Notes: a model not told the origin generated them from the letters alone. DNA of 64,000 nt from Salinarchaeum sp. Harcht-Bsk1 (GCF_000403645.1 NC_021313.1:310001-374000), one strand, 5' to 3'; counted from the first letter of the stretch, positions 1 to 8,919 are shown. Numbers and translations: made by a program.

Positions 1-173
1 TCCTCGGCGATCGGCATGCCCATCACGTCGAGCTGGCCGAGCTGCTCGAAGATTTCCGCCGGGAAGCGGTGCTCGTTCTCGATCTCCTGGGCGATCGGCT
101 CGATCTCGGCCTCGCAGAAATCGCGGACGCTGTCGCGCATCATGCGGTGCTCGTCCGGCAGCGAGAAGTTCAT
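1..173 (-). CDS. acyl-CoA dehydrogenase, N-terminal fragment (runs off window)
   Basis: Reading the minus strand from the ATG at 171-173 gives about 57 codons beginning MNFSLPDEHRMM and continuing off the left edge. The segment has the helical N-terminal pattern of acyl-CoA dehydrogenases (DEHRMMRDSVRDFCE, later a GMPI stretch near the edge). Family members oxidise acyl-CoA thioesters with FAD. Only the N-terminal helical domain is visible, so substrate class cannot be stated. It is transcribed away from the sensor kinase, which is also on the minus strand and lies upstream with a 161-nt gap. Confidence 0.8.
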   Translation of the reverse strand, partial: MNFSLPDEHRMMRDSVRDFCEAEIEPIAQEIENEHRFPAEIFEQLGQLDVMGMPIAE

Positions 174-334
174 GATCGATCGTTGGAGGGCGAGAGCAAA
201 AAGGCAGCGACGGCGAGTCGACCGATGGCTCGCGATCCCAGGCACAGCGCCGGGGAAACCCGCGCCGATGCACACATCGAGTCAGTAGTGTCGCTTCTTC
301 GTCGCAGAGAGCGCAGGAGCGAACTACCCCGCAG

Positions 335-1369
335 TCACTCGATATCCACGTCGCCGAACTCGAAACGGGCACCGCCCTCGTCGCTCTCCGTCACCGAAAC
401 GGTCCAGCCGTGGGCATCGGCGAGACGTCGCACGATCGTGAGACCCATTCCGGTCCCGTCCGGTCGCGAGGAGTGGCCGAAGGCGAACACGTCGTCGCGT
501 TCGCCGTCGGGAACGCCGACGCCGTCGTCCTCGACGTACATCGTCCGCTCGTCGGCACGCCCAACACTGACGGTAACGCCATCACCGCCGTGCTGGACGG
601 CGTTGCGAAGCAAGTTCTCGAAGACGTGTCGCAGTCTGTCAGGATCGGCCGCGATGGTGAACTCGTCGTCGATCTCGAGGGAGGCGTCGTCGGTCTCGAT
701 GGACCGCCAGCACTCACCGATGGCGTCGACGGCGTTTACGGGTTCGAGATCCCCGACGCGTTTCCCGTTCCGTGCGAGGGTAAGGGTGTCATCGACGATC
801 GTCTCTATCCGATCCAGGGCCGATTGTAGCGGTTCGAGATGTTCGCCATCGCCTTCCTCTGCGAGGAGCACCGCACGGCCACGTGCCACGTTCAACGGAT
901 TTCGCAGGTCGTGTGCGATCACCGTCGCGAACTCTTCGAGTCGCTCGTTCTGTCGCTGCAGCGCGCGGCGCCGCCGAAGTCGCCCCGAGACGTCTCGGAA
1001 GATGCCCTGGAACAACGATGAATCGCGCCCGTCGTGGTCGATCGTCCACGCGTTGATCTCGACGGGAACGCGTCGATCGTCGGCGGTCTGGACGAACACC
1101 TGATCGCCGTCATCGAACTGCGACACGACGGCGGGTTGATTCTCGAGGTGGTCCTCGAAGAGCTGGCGATAGCGGTCCCGTTCGTCCGGGGGATGGAGAT
1201 CGAGTACGGACATCGTTCGCAGTTCCGCCTGGGAGTAGCCGAAGAACGTCTCTGCCGCTTCACTCGCCTCGACGATCGAGGCCGCCTCGGGGTCGGCGAT
1301 CACGATCGCGTCCGGAGAACTCTCGATATAGCCGCGAAGGTCCGGGTGCGACGTATCGTCAGCGGACAT
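335..1369 (-). CDS. PAS-domain sensor histidine kinase
   Basis: 344 aa, soluble, no membrane segment. An N-terminal PAS domain (about residues 10-125, IESSPDAIVIADPEA) is followed by a HisKA-type dimerisation helix with the H-box HDLRNPL, and a HATPase_c domain with N-box NLLRNAVQHGG, G1 DDGVGVP and G2 GTGMGL. The longer frame starts 39 nt upstream at 1408, but MSADDTSH at 1369 is preferred because the 13 residues before it look like translated leader. No response regulator is adjacent, which is common for haloarchaeal cytoplasmic PAS kinases. The sensed signal is unknown. Confidence 0.88.
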   Translation of the reverse strand: MSADDTSHPDLRGYIESSPDAIVIADPEAASIVEASEAAETFFGYSQAELRTMSVLDLHPPDERDRYRQLFEDHLENQPAVVSQFDDGDQVFVQTADDRRVPVEINAWTIDHDGRDSSLFQGIFRDVSGRLRRRRALQRQNERLEEFATVIAHDLRNPLNVARGRAVLLAEEGDGEHLEPLQSALDRIETIVDDTLTLARNGKRVGDLEPVNAVDAIGECWRSIETDDASLEIDDEFTIAADPDRLRHVFENLLRNAVQHGGDGVTVSVGRADERTMYVEDDGVGVPDGERDDVFAFGHSSRPDGTGMGLTIVRRLADAHGWTVSVTESDEGGARFEFGDVDIE

Positions 1370-1643
1370 GCACGTTGTAGCGAGAGAACGGCAGACACTT
1401 AAGAACATTAATTTGATTCGGCGGTTTTGGCTGCAACCCTAAGATCACACAGCTAGATAGTTGCGACCATGGAAATCGGCAAGTGCCCGACCCGACAAAG
1501 ACTGCCGATCAGGAGGCGAATCATGGCGAGGTGTTCGCCTTCTCGAACGGTTCAGGCCCGCCAGACCGACGATAACCGTCCCCACGCAGCGGCCGATCGG
1601 ACGCCCTAGCAAGCATTTTACAGCCACCCCACATTTTCCGGGT

Positions 1644-2444
1644 GTGGACCTGCGCGAACTCGTCCGCGGAACGGTCGACTGGGAGACGCTCGAAGCGATC
1701 GCACGGGAACTCGCCGAGCGCTCCGACCGGGACGTCGTCCGGATCGAGTTCATGGAGGCGGACAACTGGCTCTCGACGCCGCTGGTCGTCGACGAAGAGT
1801 GGTTCGTGAAGGTGATCACGCCACAGAACGCCCGCGTGCACGGCGTGCTCACCGGTGCGCGGAACCTGGGGATGTTTTCGAGGGGAACGGAGGGCTTCTT
1901 CTCGCGGTTCGACGGCCCCGTCGAGATGGGCGAACACGAGATCGAAGCGACCCGGAGGATGCGGGAGATCGGCCTCGACGCCCCGGAGCCACTGGAGGTA
2001 TTCGAGGCCCAAGGACTCGGGGTCGTCGTCCTCGAATACCTCGACGACTATCGGACGCTCGAGGACCTGGACGTCGAGGCGCTCGATGGCGTCGCTACAT
2101 CGACCGCCGCAGCCCTCTCGACGATGCACGAGCACGGTCTCGCTCACGGTGACTTTCGGGAGGAGAACGTGCTGGTCGTCGACGAGACGCCCCACTTCAT
2201 CGACGCGACGCTCGTCGACGAGGCGGGGCTCGCAGACGCCAGAGCGTACGACCTCGCCTGCCTGCTCGCGGTACTGGAGCCACGCATCGGCGCGGCGCGC
2301 ACCGTCGAGATCGCAGCGGCGTCGTACGACGTAGAGACGGTACTCGACGCGAGCCGGTACCTGGATTTCGTCAACCTCCGACCGGACCACGAGTTCGACG
2401 CAGCACTGCTCAAGGGCGAGATCGAGAAAACAGCCGACGCCTGA
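1644..2444 (+). CDS. RIO/Bud32-like protein kinase family protein
   Basis: 266 aa if translated from the GTG at 1644. That start is chosen because a TATA-like gcatttta lies about 26 nt upstream (1615-1622) and because the longer frame from 1461 adds an unconserved-looking 61-residue lead. The catalytic loop LAHGDFREENVLV has the HGDxxxxN pattern of atypical RIO/Bud32 and aminoglycoside-phosphotransferase-like kinases, followed by a FIDAT segment at the metal-binding position usually occupied by Asp-Phe-Gly. An N-terminal nucleotide-binding lobe contains WFVKVITP, with the candidate ATP-binding Lys. Substrate unknown; protein phosphorylation or ATPase activity is inferred from the family. Confidence 0.75.
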   Translation: MDLRELVRGTVDWETLEAIARELAERSDRDVVRIEFMEADNWLSTPLVVDEEWFVKVITPQNARVHGVLTGARNLGMFSRGTEGFFSRFDGPVEMGEHEIEATRRMREIGLDAPEPLEVFEAQGLGVVVLEYLDDYRTLEDLDVEALDGVATSTAAALSTMHEHGLAHGDFREENVLVVDETPHFIDATLVDEAGLADARAYDLACLLAVLEPRIGAARTVEIAAASYDVETVLDASRYLDFVNLRPDHEFDAALLKGEIEKTADA

Positions 2445-2474
2445 GCGCCCAGCGAACAGCCGACTTCCTGGCGA

Positions 2475-3137
2475 CTACCCGTCGTGTTGGACGCCACCGG
2501 CGAGCGTCTCGTAGCTCGCTCGCCCGCGATCGGAGAGCCGTCGCGGATAGCCCCCGACGGCGAGGACGTAGTCGTCGCCGGAGCCGACGGCCTCGGACAC
2601 CTGGAGTTCGATCTCGACGGTCTGGCCCATGTTGGAGAGCTCTGCGTCGCCAGTGAACCGGGTGACGTTCGCCTCCTTGCCGAGCAGGCTGACCGTCAGT
2701 TCGCTTCGCTGCCGGAGGTTGCCGAACCCGTCGTAGCGGTTCTGGGCCCGGCCAATGATTTCCGCAGGCGACATGTCCTTGATCGGATTGAACGACTGGC
2801 CGAGGACATCCACCTTCGGGGTCGCGGCGGCCGTGAACGTCGCCGCTCGCTGATCGCCGAGGCCGACGACCGAGAGGTCGATGCTGCGGTCGTACTCGGC
2901 GTAGACGTTGGTGACCTCGACCGACCGACTTTCGCCACCGACTTCGAACGACTTCTCGAAGCTCTGCTTCTTCGTCCGGCGCTGCTCGTAGTCGGTCTCC
3001 CGAAGCGCGGCGTCGGAGACGCTTGCCTCCGATGCCGAGAAGCTGAGGTCGTCACCGAGGATGAAGTCCAGACAGCCAGCAGTGGCTGCGATCGCACCCA
3101 CTGTGCCGGTCGCGAGGAAAGAGCGGCGTGATTGCAT
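2475..3137 (-). CDS. DUF6517-type lipoprotein
   Basis: 220 aa. The N-terminus MQSRRSFLATG...AATAGC is a twin-Arg signal ending in a lipobox, so export by Tat and lipid anchoring outside the membrane are likely. The mature part (FSASEASVSDAALRETDYEQ...) matches the haloarchaeal DUF6517 pattern as I remember it. Function unknown. A second, divergent member lies at 23770-24423 with the same order: lipobox, GD-L, AVSDEAL, a central PxxxS(R/N)xE(L/I) helix and a G(V/G)xP near the C-terminus. It is divergent from the radical SAM gene across a 114-nt gap. Confidence 0.78.
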   Translation of the reverse strand: MQSRRSFLATGTVGAIAATAGCLDFILGDDLSFSASEASVSDAALRETDYEQRRTKKQSFEKSFEVGGESRSVEVTNVYAEYDRSIDLSVVGLGDQRAATFTAAATPKVDVLGQSFNPIKDMSPAEIIGRAQNRYDGFGNLRQRSELTVSLLGKEANVTRFTGDAELSNMGQTVEIELQVSEAVGSGDDYVLAVGGYPRRLSDRGRASYETLAGGVQHDG

Positions 3138-3251
3138 TACCCCGGCTACTTGCCCGATCCTTGAATACTCTGTGGGTCACCCGACGAGGCGCCGTTCCGG
3201 TCGTCCTGGCTTCGTGGCGCTTTTGCCCGTGCGAGGGGTACGATTGTTCGA

Positions 3252-4247
3252 ATGATCTCCGAGGGCTGCGAGCAGTGTGCCAAGGGCGGGAAGCTCGTCC
3301 TCTTCGTCTACGGCTACTGCGACGAGCGCGACTGCTTCTACTGCCCCCTCGGCGAGAACCGGAAGAACGTCACCGACGTCTACGCCAACGAGCGGAAAGT
3401 CGAATCCGACGAGGACGTCCTCGAAGAGGCCCACCGGATGGACGCGCTAGGCTCCTCGATCACCGGGGGCGAACCCCAGGAAGCCCTCGGGCGGACCTGT
3501 CATTACCTGGAACTGCTCAAGGACGAGTTCGGCGAAGAGCACCACACCCACCTCTATACCGGCATCACCGGCGGCCGCGAGAACATGCGCCGCCTGAGCG
3601 AGGCCGGTCTCGACGAGATTCGCTTCCACCCGCCGCTCGAGCAGTGGGGCGACCTCCACGGGACCGAGTGGGAGGACATCCTCTACATCGCCCGCGAAGA
3701 GGGTCTCACGCCCGCCTTCGAGATTCCGGGCATCCGTGCGGAGGAGGAGTTCCTCGAGTTCCTCGACGAGGGCGCAGCGGACTTCTGTAACGTCAACGAG
3801 TTCGAGATGTCCGACGGGAACTTCCGCCGGATGCAGGAGGAAGGGTTCGAGCGCAAGGAAGACCACATGAGCGCCGTCGCCGACACCCGCGACGAAATCC
3901 TCGATGTGATGGGCGACCACGAACGGGTGTACTTCTGCACCTCCGTGTTCAAGGACGCGGCCCAGCACCGCCGCCGCCTGAAGCGAATGGCGCGCAACGT
4001 CCGGCGCCCCTTCGACGACGTGACCGACGACGGCACGCTGGTCTACGGGAAGACGTGGGCAGATCCCGAACGGTTCGAGGCGCTCGGCGTTCCCGAGGAG
4101 TTCTACACGGTCAAGTCCGACCACGTCGAGGTCGCCTGGTGGCTCCTCGAAGAGATGGTCGCGGACGGCGACCTCGAACGCGGGGAAATCGTCGAACAGT
4201 ACCCGAACTACGACGGCCACGTCGTCGAGCGGACGCCAGTGGCGTAG
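3252..4247 (+). CDS. radical SAM protein of the COG2108 type
   Basis: 331 aa, soluble. Near the N-terminus are C6xxC9 and then C23-x4-C28-x2-C31 (GYCDERDCFYCPL), followed by the SAM-binding ITGGEP motif about residue 75. The canonical radical SAM spacing is CX3CX2C, so the extra residue is notable; I associate this arrangement with archaeal COG2108 proteins related to pyruvate formate-lyase activating enzymes. The reaction is unknown. A TATA-like gcgctttt sits about 30 nt upstream. It is divergent from the DUF6517 lipoprotein and is followed by an independently promoted beta-propeller gene. Confidence 0.82.
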   Translation: MISEGCEQCAKGGKLVLFVYGYCDERDCFYCPLGENRKNVTDVYANERKVESDEDVLEEAHRMDALGSSITGGEPQEALGRTCHYLELLKDEFGEEHHTHLYTGITGGRENMRRLSEAGLDEIRFHPPLEQWGDLHGTEWEDILYIAREEGLTPAFEIPGIRAEEEFLEFLDEGAADFCNVNEFEMSDGNFRRMQEEGFERKEDHMSAVADTRDEILDVMGDHERVYFCTSVFKDAAQHRRRLKRMARNVRRPFDDVTDDGTLVYGKTWADPERFEALGVPEEFYTVKSDHVEVAWWLLEEMVADGDLERGEIVEQYPNYDGHVVERTPVA

Positions 4248-4386
4248 GGACGCTGTCGATCCTGGTTGCGGTTTTTCGTACAGCGCTTCGCACCCCGTAG
4301 CTCTTCACACCACTTGGGCCGGGCCACTCGCCCGCCTCGAGGGGCGCGCGAAGTGTGCAACGACTGTTTGAGTTATCGGCACGGGC

Positions 4387-4392
4387 TTTATC
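4387..4392 (+). promoter_or_regulatory. TATA element for the beta-propeller gene
   Basis: TTTATC lies 28 nt upstream of the ATG at 4418, the position expected for a leaderless haloarchaeal transcript. It supports 4418 over the in-frame ATG at 4355. Confidence 0.6.
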
Positions 4393-4417
4393 ACGGCTAC
4401 CGTCGGTCAGACCGAGC

Positions 4418-6382
4418 ATGTCGACCAGCAATGCCGGGACGATCCTCCTCGTCGCAGTCGTCCTCGGCGTCGCCGTCGGGCTCGGCGGTGCGGTGGTCCT
4501 GACCGACGCCGGCGACAGCGACGGTGCACCGAGCAGCACCGACCCGTTCGAGGACGGCTCGGTCGGGTCGGTCGAAACGTTCGACTCCGCCGCGGAGTAC
4601 CGGGAGTACATCCAGCGTGGTTCCTCTCAGTCTGTCCACAACTTCTGGGGCGGGCCGCTCGTACTGACCGACGTCGCCGTCGAAAGGGACGACGCCGGCG
4701 GCGATGGAGGCATGGAGACCGCACCGACCGGCGACAGCAGTGCAGAGTCCGGAACGGACGGCGGCGGCTCCACCGACGATCGCCGGACGTCAGGGACGAA
4801 CGTCCAGGTCCAGGGGATCGACGAGCCGGACATCGTCAAGACCGACGGAGAGTGGGTCTACTACGCCGGCTCGAACGGACGCTACTGGGAACAATCGGAG
4901 CGAACGCAGGTGCTCAACGCCAGCGACACTGCCCATCCCGCCCGTTCGGGTGCCATTCCGGCTGGCGGTCAGCTTCTCCGGTCCGGGGACACGCTGGTCG
5001 CTATCGAGTCGGACACGCTCTACGGCATCGACGTGAGCGACCCGGAGGATCCGGAAGAGCAGTGGCGGGTGCCGCTGAACCACTCCGTGCAGACGGCCCG
5101 CCTCGCCAATGGCTCCGTCTACCTCGTCCTCAGCGACCAGCCGACGGCGGACGGTCCCTGCCCGATCGAGCCACTCGGAGACGGCCGCGCCTCCATCCCC
5201 TGCACCGAGGTGTACCACCCCGGCGGCGGGGCTGGCGGCGACACGACCTACACCGCGCTCTCGCTCGACCCCGAGAGCGGCGACGTGCAGGATCGGGTCA
5301 GCTTCGTCGGCAGCGCGCAGAACACCGTCGTCTACGTCTCGCAGGGCTCGATCTACCTGACGTTCGAGGACTCGCCGACCCGCTCCGAGACGCGGCTCGC
5401 CTTCTTCCAGGGTCCCGGGAGCGAGCACCTCGACCAGCAGGCGAAGGATCGCCTCGAAGAGATCGCGAGCTACGACCTCTCGCCGCAGGCTGCCAGCATC
5501 GAGATCGAGACGACGATCCAGCGCCGGATCCAGCGCCTGCCCGAGGACGAACGCGAGCAGGCGATGCGCGAGATCGAAGAGGACTACCAGACCTACGTCT
5601 CCGAACACAAGCGCGAACTCGTCCGGACGGGCATCGTCCGGGTCGGCATCGACGACAGTTCGCTCGCCGTCGAGGAGACTGGCGAGGTTCCCGGACGGGT
5701 CCACGGCCAGTTCTCGCTCTCCGAGCGGAACGGCTACCTCCACGTCGCGACCTCCGTCACGCCGATGGGCGGCCAGTGGGAGAACGACCTCTACACGCTC
5801 GACTCCAGCCTCGAGATCGAGGACTCCGTGACTGGCATGGGCACCGACCAGCGGATCTACTCCGTCCGGTACGTCGACGATCGCGCGTACCTCGTCACGT
5901 TCCGGCAGGTGGATCCACTCCACGTGATCGACATCTCCGACCCGACCGACCTCGAACTCCAGGGCGAGCTACAGCTCCCTGGCTACTCCGACTACCTCCA
6001 CCCGATCGGTGACGACCAGCTACTCGGGATCGGCGAGGAGGACGGCCAGGTCAAGGCGACGCTGTTCGACGTCGGCGACCCCAACGATCCGGTCGTCGCG
6101 GACGATATCCACTTCGAGGATTACGGGACCGCGATCTCCCAGACCCATCACGCGTTCCTGATCGACCAGCGCCACGGCGTGTTCTTCCTGCCCGGTAGCC
6201 AGGGCGGCCACGTGGTGAACTACGAGAACGGATCGCTGGATCGGGTCACGACGGTCGAGACCGACGGTCCCGCGCTGCGCGCCCGGTACATCGGTGACCA
6301 CCTCTACGTGTTCGGCACGGAGGAGGTCGTCGTCGTGAACGAGAACACCTGGGAGGAAACCGAGCGGATCGATCTGGGCTGA
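4418..6382 (+). CDS. secreted/membrane-anchored beta-propeller domain protein (COG4880 type)
   Basis: 654 aa. An N-terminal hydrophobic segment (about residues 7-29) acts as signal or anchor, so the bulk should face outside. It is followed by a low-complexity Gly/Ser/Asp linker (about 95-130) and a long domain starting NVQVQGIDEPDIVKTD, which I recognise as typical of archaeal secreted proteins with a C-terminal beta-propeller. Repeated blade-like strands include WVYYAGS, GYLHVATS, RAYLVTFR and HLYVFGTEE. A charged helical insert (about residues 345-415) interrupts the propeller. Function is unknown; the family is presumed to bind or scaffold at the cell surface. Start chosen from the TATA element 28 nt upstream. 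Confidence 0.85.
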   Translation: MSTSNAGTILLVAVVLGVAVGLGGAVVLTDAGDSDGAPSSTDPFEDGSVGSVETFDSAAEYREYIQRGSSQSVHNFWGGPLVLTDVAVERDDAGGDGGMETAPTGDSSAESGTDGGGSTDDRRTSGTNVQVQGIDEPDIVKTDGEWVYYAGSNGRYWEQSERTQVLNASDTAHPARSGAIPAGGQLLRSGDTLVAIESDTLYGIDVSDPEDPEEQWRVPLNHSVQTARLANGSVYLVLSDQPTADGPCPIEPLGDGRASIPCTEVYHPGGGAGGDTTYTALSLDPESGDVQDRVSFVGSAQNTVVYVSQGSIYLTFEDSPTRSETRLAFFQGPGSEHLDQQAKDRLEEIASYDLSPQAASIEIETTIQRRIQRLPEDEREQAMREIEEDYQTYVSEHKRELVRTGIVRVGIDDSSLAVEETGEVPGRVHGQFSLSERNGYLHVATSVTPMGGQWENDLYTLDSSLEIEDSVTGMGTDQRIYSVRYVDDRAYLVTFRQVDPLHVIDISDPTDLELQGELQLPGYSDYLHPIGDDQLLGIGEEDGQVKATLFDVGDPNDPVVADDIHFEDYGTAISQTHHAFLIDQRHGVFFLPGSQGGHVVNYENGSLDRVTTVETDGPALRARYIGDHLYVFGTEEVVVVNENTWEETERIDLG

Positions 6383-6433
6383 ATGTTCGACTGACGTCGA
6401 ATATGTTTACTTCCACCGCCCTCCACTAAACCG

Positions 6434-6438
6434 TTTAA
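6434..6438 (+). promoter_or_regulatory. TATA element for the orphan gene at 6462
   Basis: TTTAA within ccgtttaacc is centred 26 nt upstream of the ATG at 6462, consistent with a leaderless transcript. Confidence 0.55.
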
Positions 6439-6461
6439 CCGGTGCCTGTATTCTTCATCAT

Positions 6462-6848
6462 ATGGCAGGCAGTTGCGAGAGTTTTGTAGATTCGGTCCTC
6501 GAAGATAGGCACACCGCAGTGCTGAACCGGTACCTTCAAATGCTGGATAATGCTGACGACGAAAAAGTCGAAATTCCGAAAAGCGAACTACCTGCATTAC
6601 CCTGCGAATTCGAAGAACACTATCCGGCCAATGGAATGCAGAGAGATGGAGCCGAAGCTTCGTACCGTGATCAACGGAAGACGGACAGCGTTCACATCAT
6701 CGAATACCCAGATCACTGGACAGTTCACATCGATGACCACAACCCGAAGCACAATGATCAGAAAATCCCACACCTTGTCAATGACGCGCCAGGAGCCCTA
6801 TTGCTTGCAGCCGTTGTAATCGGTGTTTTTCTACACCATAATACCTGA
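6462..6848 (+). CDS. hypothetical protein with C-terminal hydrophobic segment
   Basis: 128 aa, not recognised. The N-terminal half is polar and charged; the middle is rich in His, Asp and Asn (DHWTVHIDDHNPKHND); the last 20 residues form one hydrophobic segment (GALLLAAVVIGVFL) ending in HHNT, suggesting a tail anchor. The DNA is visibly richer in A/T than the neighbours and codon choice is less GC3-biased, pointing to recent acquisition or weak selection. The TATA at -26 supports expression. No relative in the window. Confidence 0.6.
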   Translation: MAGSCESFVDSVLEDRHTAVLNRYLQMLDNADDEKVEIPKSELPALPCEFEEHYPANGMQRDGAEASYRDQRKTDSVHIIEYPDHWTVHIDDHNPKHNDQKIPHLVNDAPGALLLAAVVIGVFLHHNT

Positions 6849-6905
6849 GCTATTCAGAAACTGTTGTTTCTCGATTTATGTGAACAATATTGATGGATTG
6901 GCTCC

Positions 6906-7493
6906 TCAGTTCCCTTCAATCGCGTCAATGACACAAGCAGCGGCAACCACCGCGTCCCGCGGCACGTCCGTGGCGTCGTCGATGCTGACCTCGTAGGTGT
7001 CCTTCAGGCTCAACTGGCCCTCGATGTCGCCGACGTGATCGTCGTCGACGTCGGTGATCTCGTACTTGTGGGGCAGGAACGTGCCGTACGGGACGAACCG
7101 GCGAACCAGTTCCGAGACGACGCTCTGGAGTTCGATGGTCGCGACGAGCGCCTCGTTCTGTGGATGCCGGATCTTCCAGACGTCGTTGAGGAACGACCAG
7201 TTGTTGTCGAGGACGACGATGGGTTCGCCGGTCTCGGCGTCGGTGAGCGTGTAGTCGCCCGCGACGTCGAGGATCCCGCCGGCCGTGACGGTGAAGAGTT
7301 CGTCTCCGTTTGCGTCGACGAACGGGAACTCCTCCTTCATCTTGAACATCTTCTGTTTGCCCTTGAACACGAGATCGCCGTTCGAGTCGTAGGCCTCGTA
7401 CTTGTTCCGGACCAGCGACTGGACGATCTCGTACTCGTCGTCGTCGAGATCGACACCCGATATCTCGTCGATGTCGTCGGTGACTGCGCTCAT
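6906..7493 (-). CDS. LURP-one-related family protein
   Basis: 195 aa from the ATG at 7491-7493. The pattern KYEAYDSNGDLVFKGKQK, then EFPFVDANGDELFTV, DYTLTDAETGEPIVVL and an IRHPQ turn is the repeated beta-strand plan of the LURP-one/Tubby-like fold, common in haloarchaea. Members are soluble single-domain proteins; function unknown. The start is supported by a strong TATA (aatataaaaa on the plus strand, 7518-7527) about 29 nt upstream, so the longer frame from 7595 is rejected. Confidence 0.78.
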   Translation of the reverse strand: MSAVTDDIDEISGVDLDDDEYEIVQSLVRNKYEAYDSNGDLVFKGKQKMFKMKEEFPFVDANGDELFTVTAGGILDVAGDYTLTDAETGEPIVVLDNNWSFLNDVWKIRHPQNEALVATIELQSVVSELVRRFVPYGTFLPHKYEITDVDDDHVGDIEGQLSLKDTYEVSIDDATDVPRDAVVAAACVIDAIEGN

Positions 7494-7517
7494 TCCATTC
7501 GATACGTTTGTCGGAGT

Positions 7518-7527
7518 AATATAAAAA
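7518..7527 (-). promoter_or_regulatory. TATA element for the LURP-one-like gene
   Basis: On the minus strand this reads TTTTTATATT, 25-34 nt upstream of the start codon at 7493. Confidence 0.65.
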
Positions 7528-7861
7528 CTGGCGCTCTGGAGGCGTCGATTTCGAGGATTTCGTCCAAGATCGGTTCCGATGGCGGAGGGATGCAATCTGA
7601 CTCGGCGATTCCCGATCAGGGTAGCGGTGGGGCGTAGGCGCGGGCCTCTCGGTGGGATCCATTCGATGGCTAGTCCAGTCGGCCGTAGGGCTCAGCGGGG
7701 GTGTGGCCGGGCGCTAGCGAGTGTCAGCCGAGAGAGCCCCCGGACCGATTCCCAGCAGTAGCTGCTGTCGTCGCGATCCAATCGCGGTGCGAGCAGACCC
7801 CGTCGCAAGCGAGTTCGCCGGTAGTGAATTCCGGCACGTGACCGCGGCGGCGAAGCCGCAA
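7528..7861. other. intergenic region without a recognisable gene
   Basis: The gap between the divergent genes starting at 7493 and 7894 is about 400 nt. Apart from the TATA for the minus gene and gcgtttaca at about 7861-7869 for the plus gene, no tRNA, repeat array or convincing coding frame is seen. Short frames here lack haloarchaeal codon bias and acidic composition. Confidence 0.5.
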
Positions 7862-7893
7862 GCGTTTACACTGCCGCCACGCCAAGATGCCCT

Positions 7894-8346
7894 ATGGCCA
7901 ACTGTCCGCTGGCGGACGAGTGTCCCAGCTTCTCGGAGCGTATCGAGGGCATGGGATGCACTCACTACGGGGACCGGGGTGGCAAGGAGTGGTGCAACCA
8001 CTACAGCCAGCCCATCGACGACCTGAAGACCCAGCCCGTAAAGCAGGGTGAGGAAGTCGTCGTCGACGTCGAGGACATCCACGAGAGCGGCGCTGGCGTC
8101 GGGCGGACCGACGACGGCTTCGTCGTCCTCGTCGACGGCGTGTTGCCCGACGCACGCGCGAAAGTCGAGATCACGAAGGTCCACTCGAATCACGCGAAGG
8201 CCGACGAACTGGAACGGCTCCCGATGGAACCCGACGAGGAGGAAACCGCCGAGGACGCAGAAGCGACGGACGAAGCCGAGGACGCGGAGGACGAGGACGA
8301 GCGACGGCCACACCTCGGCAGCCGTGAAGACTTCTGGGGCAGCTAA
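7894..8346 (+). CDS. TRAM-domain protein with N-terminal Cys-rich segment
   Basis: 150 aa. Residues 1-40 contain four Cys (4, 10, 22, 34) and nearby His (24, 36), a possible metal site. A TRAM beta-barrel follows at about residues 50-105 (VKQGEEVVVDVEDI...GVGRTDDGFVVLVDGVLP...AKVEITKV). The C-terminus is a very acidic tail ending RPHLGSREDFWGS. TRAM domains bind RNA; small haloarchaeal TRAM proteins have been proposed as RNA chaperones. A leaderless promoter (gcgtttaca, about 28 nt upstream) fits the start. The Tfx regulator follows after 51 nt on the same strand. Confidence 0.85.
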   Translation: MANCPLADECPSFSERIEGMGCTHYGDRGGKEWCNHYSQPIDDLKTQPVKQGEEVVVDVEDIHESGAGVGRTDDGFVVLVDGVLPDARAKVEITKVHSNHAKADELERLPMEPDEEETAEDAEATDEAEDAEDEDERRPHLGSREDFWGS

Positions 8347-8397
8347 CCACCGCCTCGTTCCGGGTAGCATCGCCATGACTACCGACGACCAGAGACG

Positions 8398-8907
8398 ATG
8401 ACTGACAGTGATCGAGGAGACGGATCGACCGTAGCGTCGGTCGGAGCAGTCGCCGATTCGGAAGCGGCCGACATTCTCGCAGACGCCGGCTTCGACGCCG
8501 AGGCGAGCGTCTTGACCCCACGACAGGCAGAGGTGCTGGCACTCCGGGAACGGGGCCTCGCTCAGAACGAGATCGCCGAGCGACTCGGAACCTCGCGGGC
8601 GAACGTCTCGAGCGTCGAATCGAGCGCTCGTCGAAACGTCGAGAAGGCACGGGCGACCGTCGCCGTCGCCGAAGCGCTCCAGGCACCGGTCCGGTTGCAG
8701 TTCGAGCCCGGTACCGACGTCTACGAGATCCCTGATCGGGTATACGCCGCCTGTGACGACGCTGGCGTCAAGGTCGACGCCGCGACACCGGAGCTCATTT
8801 CGATCGTCACCGAGGCGGCAGGCGGGGCGTTCGAAGGACGCAGACTCGTCGATCCGGTGACGATCGCAGTGACTGCCGAGGGCGAGATCCGGGTTCGGAC
8901 CGCGTAG
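8398..8907 (+). CDS. Tfx family DNA-binding transcriptional regulator
   Basis: 169 aa. A central helix-turn-helix reads LTPRQAEVLALRERGLAQNE followed by IAERLGTSRANVSSVE, the signature of the archaeal Tfx family (activator first described for fmdE in Methanothermobacter). The C-terminal half (PVRLQFEPGTDVYEIP...) is the family's second conserved domain. The N-terminus carries a 40-residue extension relative to the HTH. Target genes are not evident. It could be co-transcribed with the upstream TRAM gene (51-nt gap). Confidence 0.85.
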   Translation: MTDSDRGDGSTVASVGAVADSEAADILADAGFDAEASVLTPRQAEVLALRERGLAQNEIAERLGTSRANVSSVESSARRNVEKARATVAVAEALQAPVRLQFEPGTDVYEIPDRVYAACDDAGVKVDAATPELISIVTEAAGGAFEGRRLVDPVTIAVTAEGEIRVRTA

Positions 8908-8919
8908 CAGGCGCTGGCG

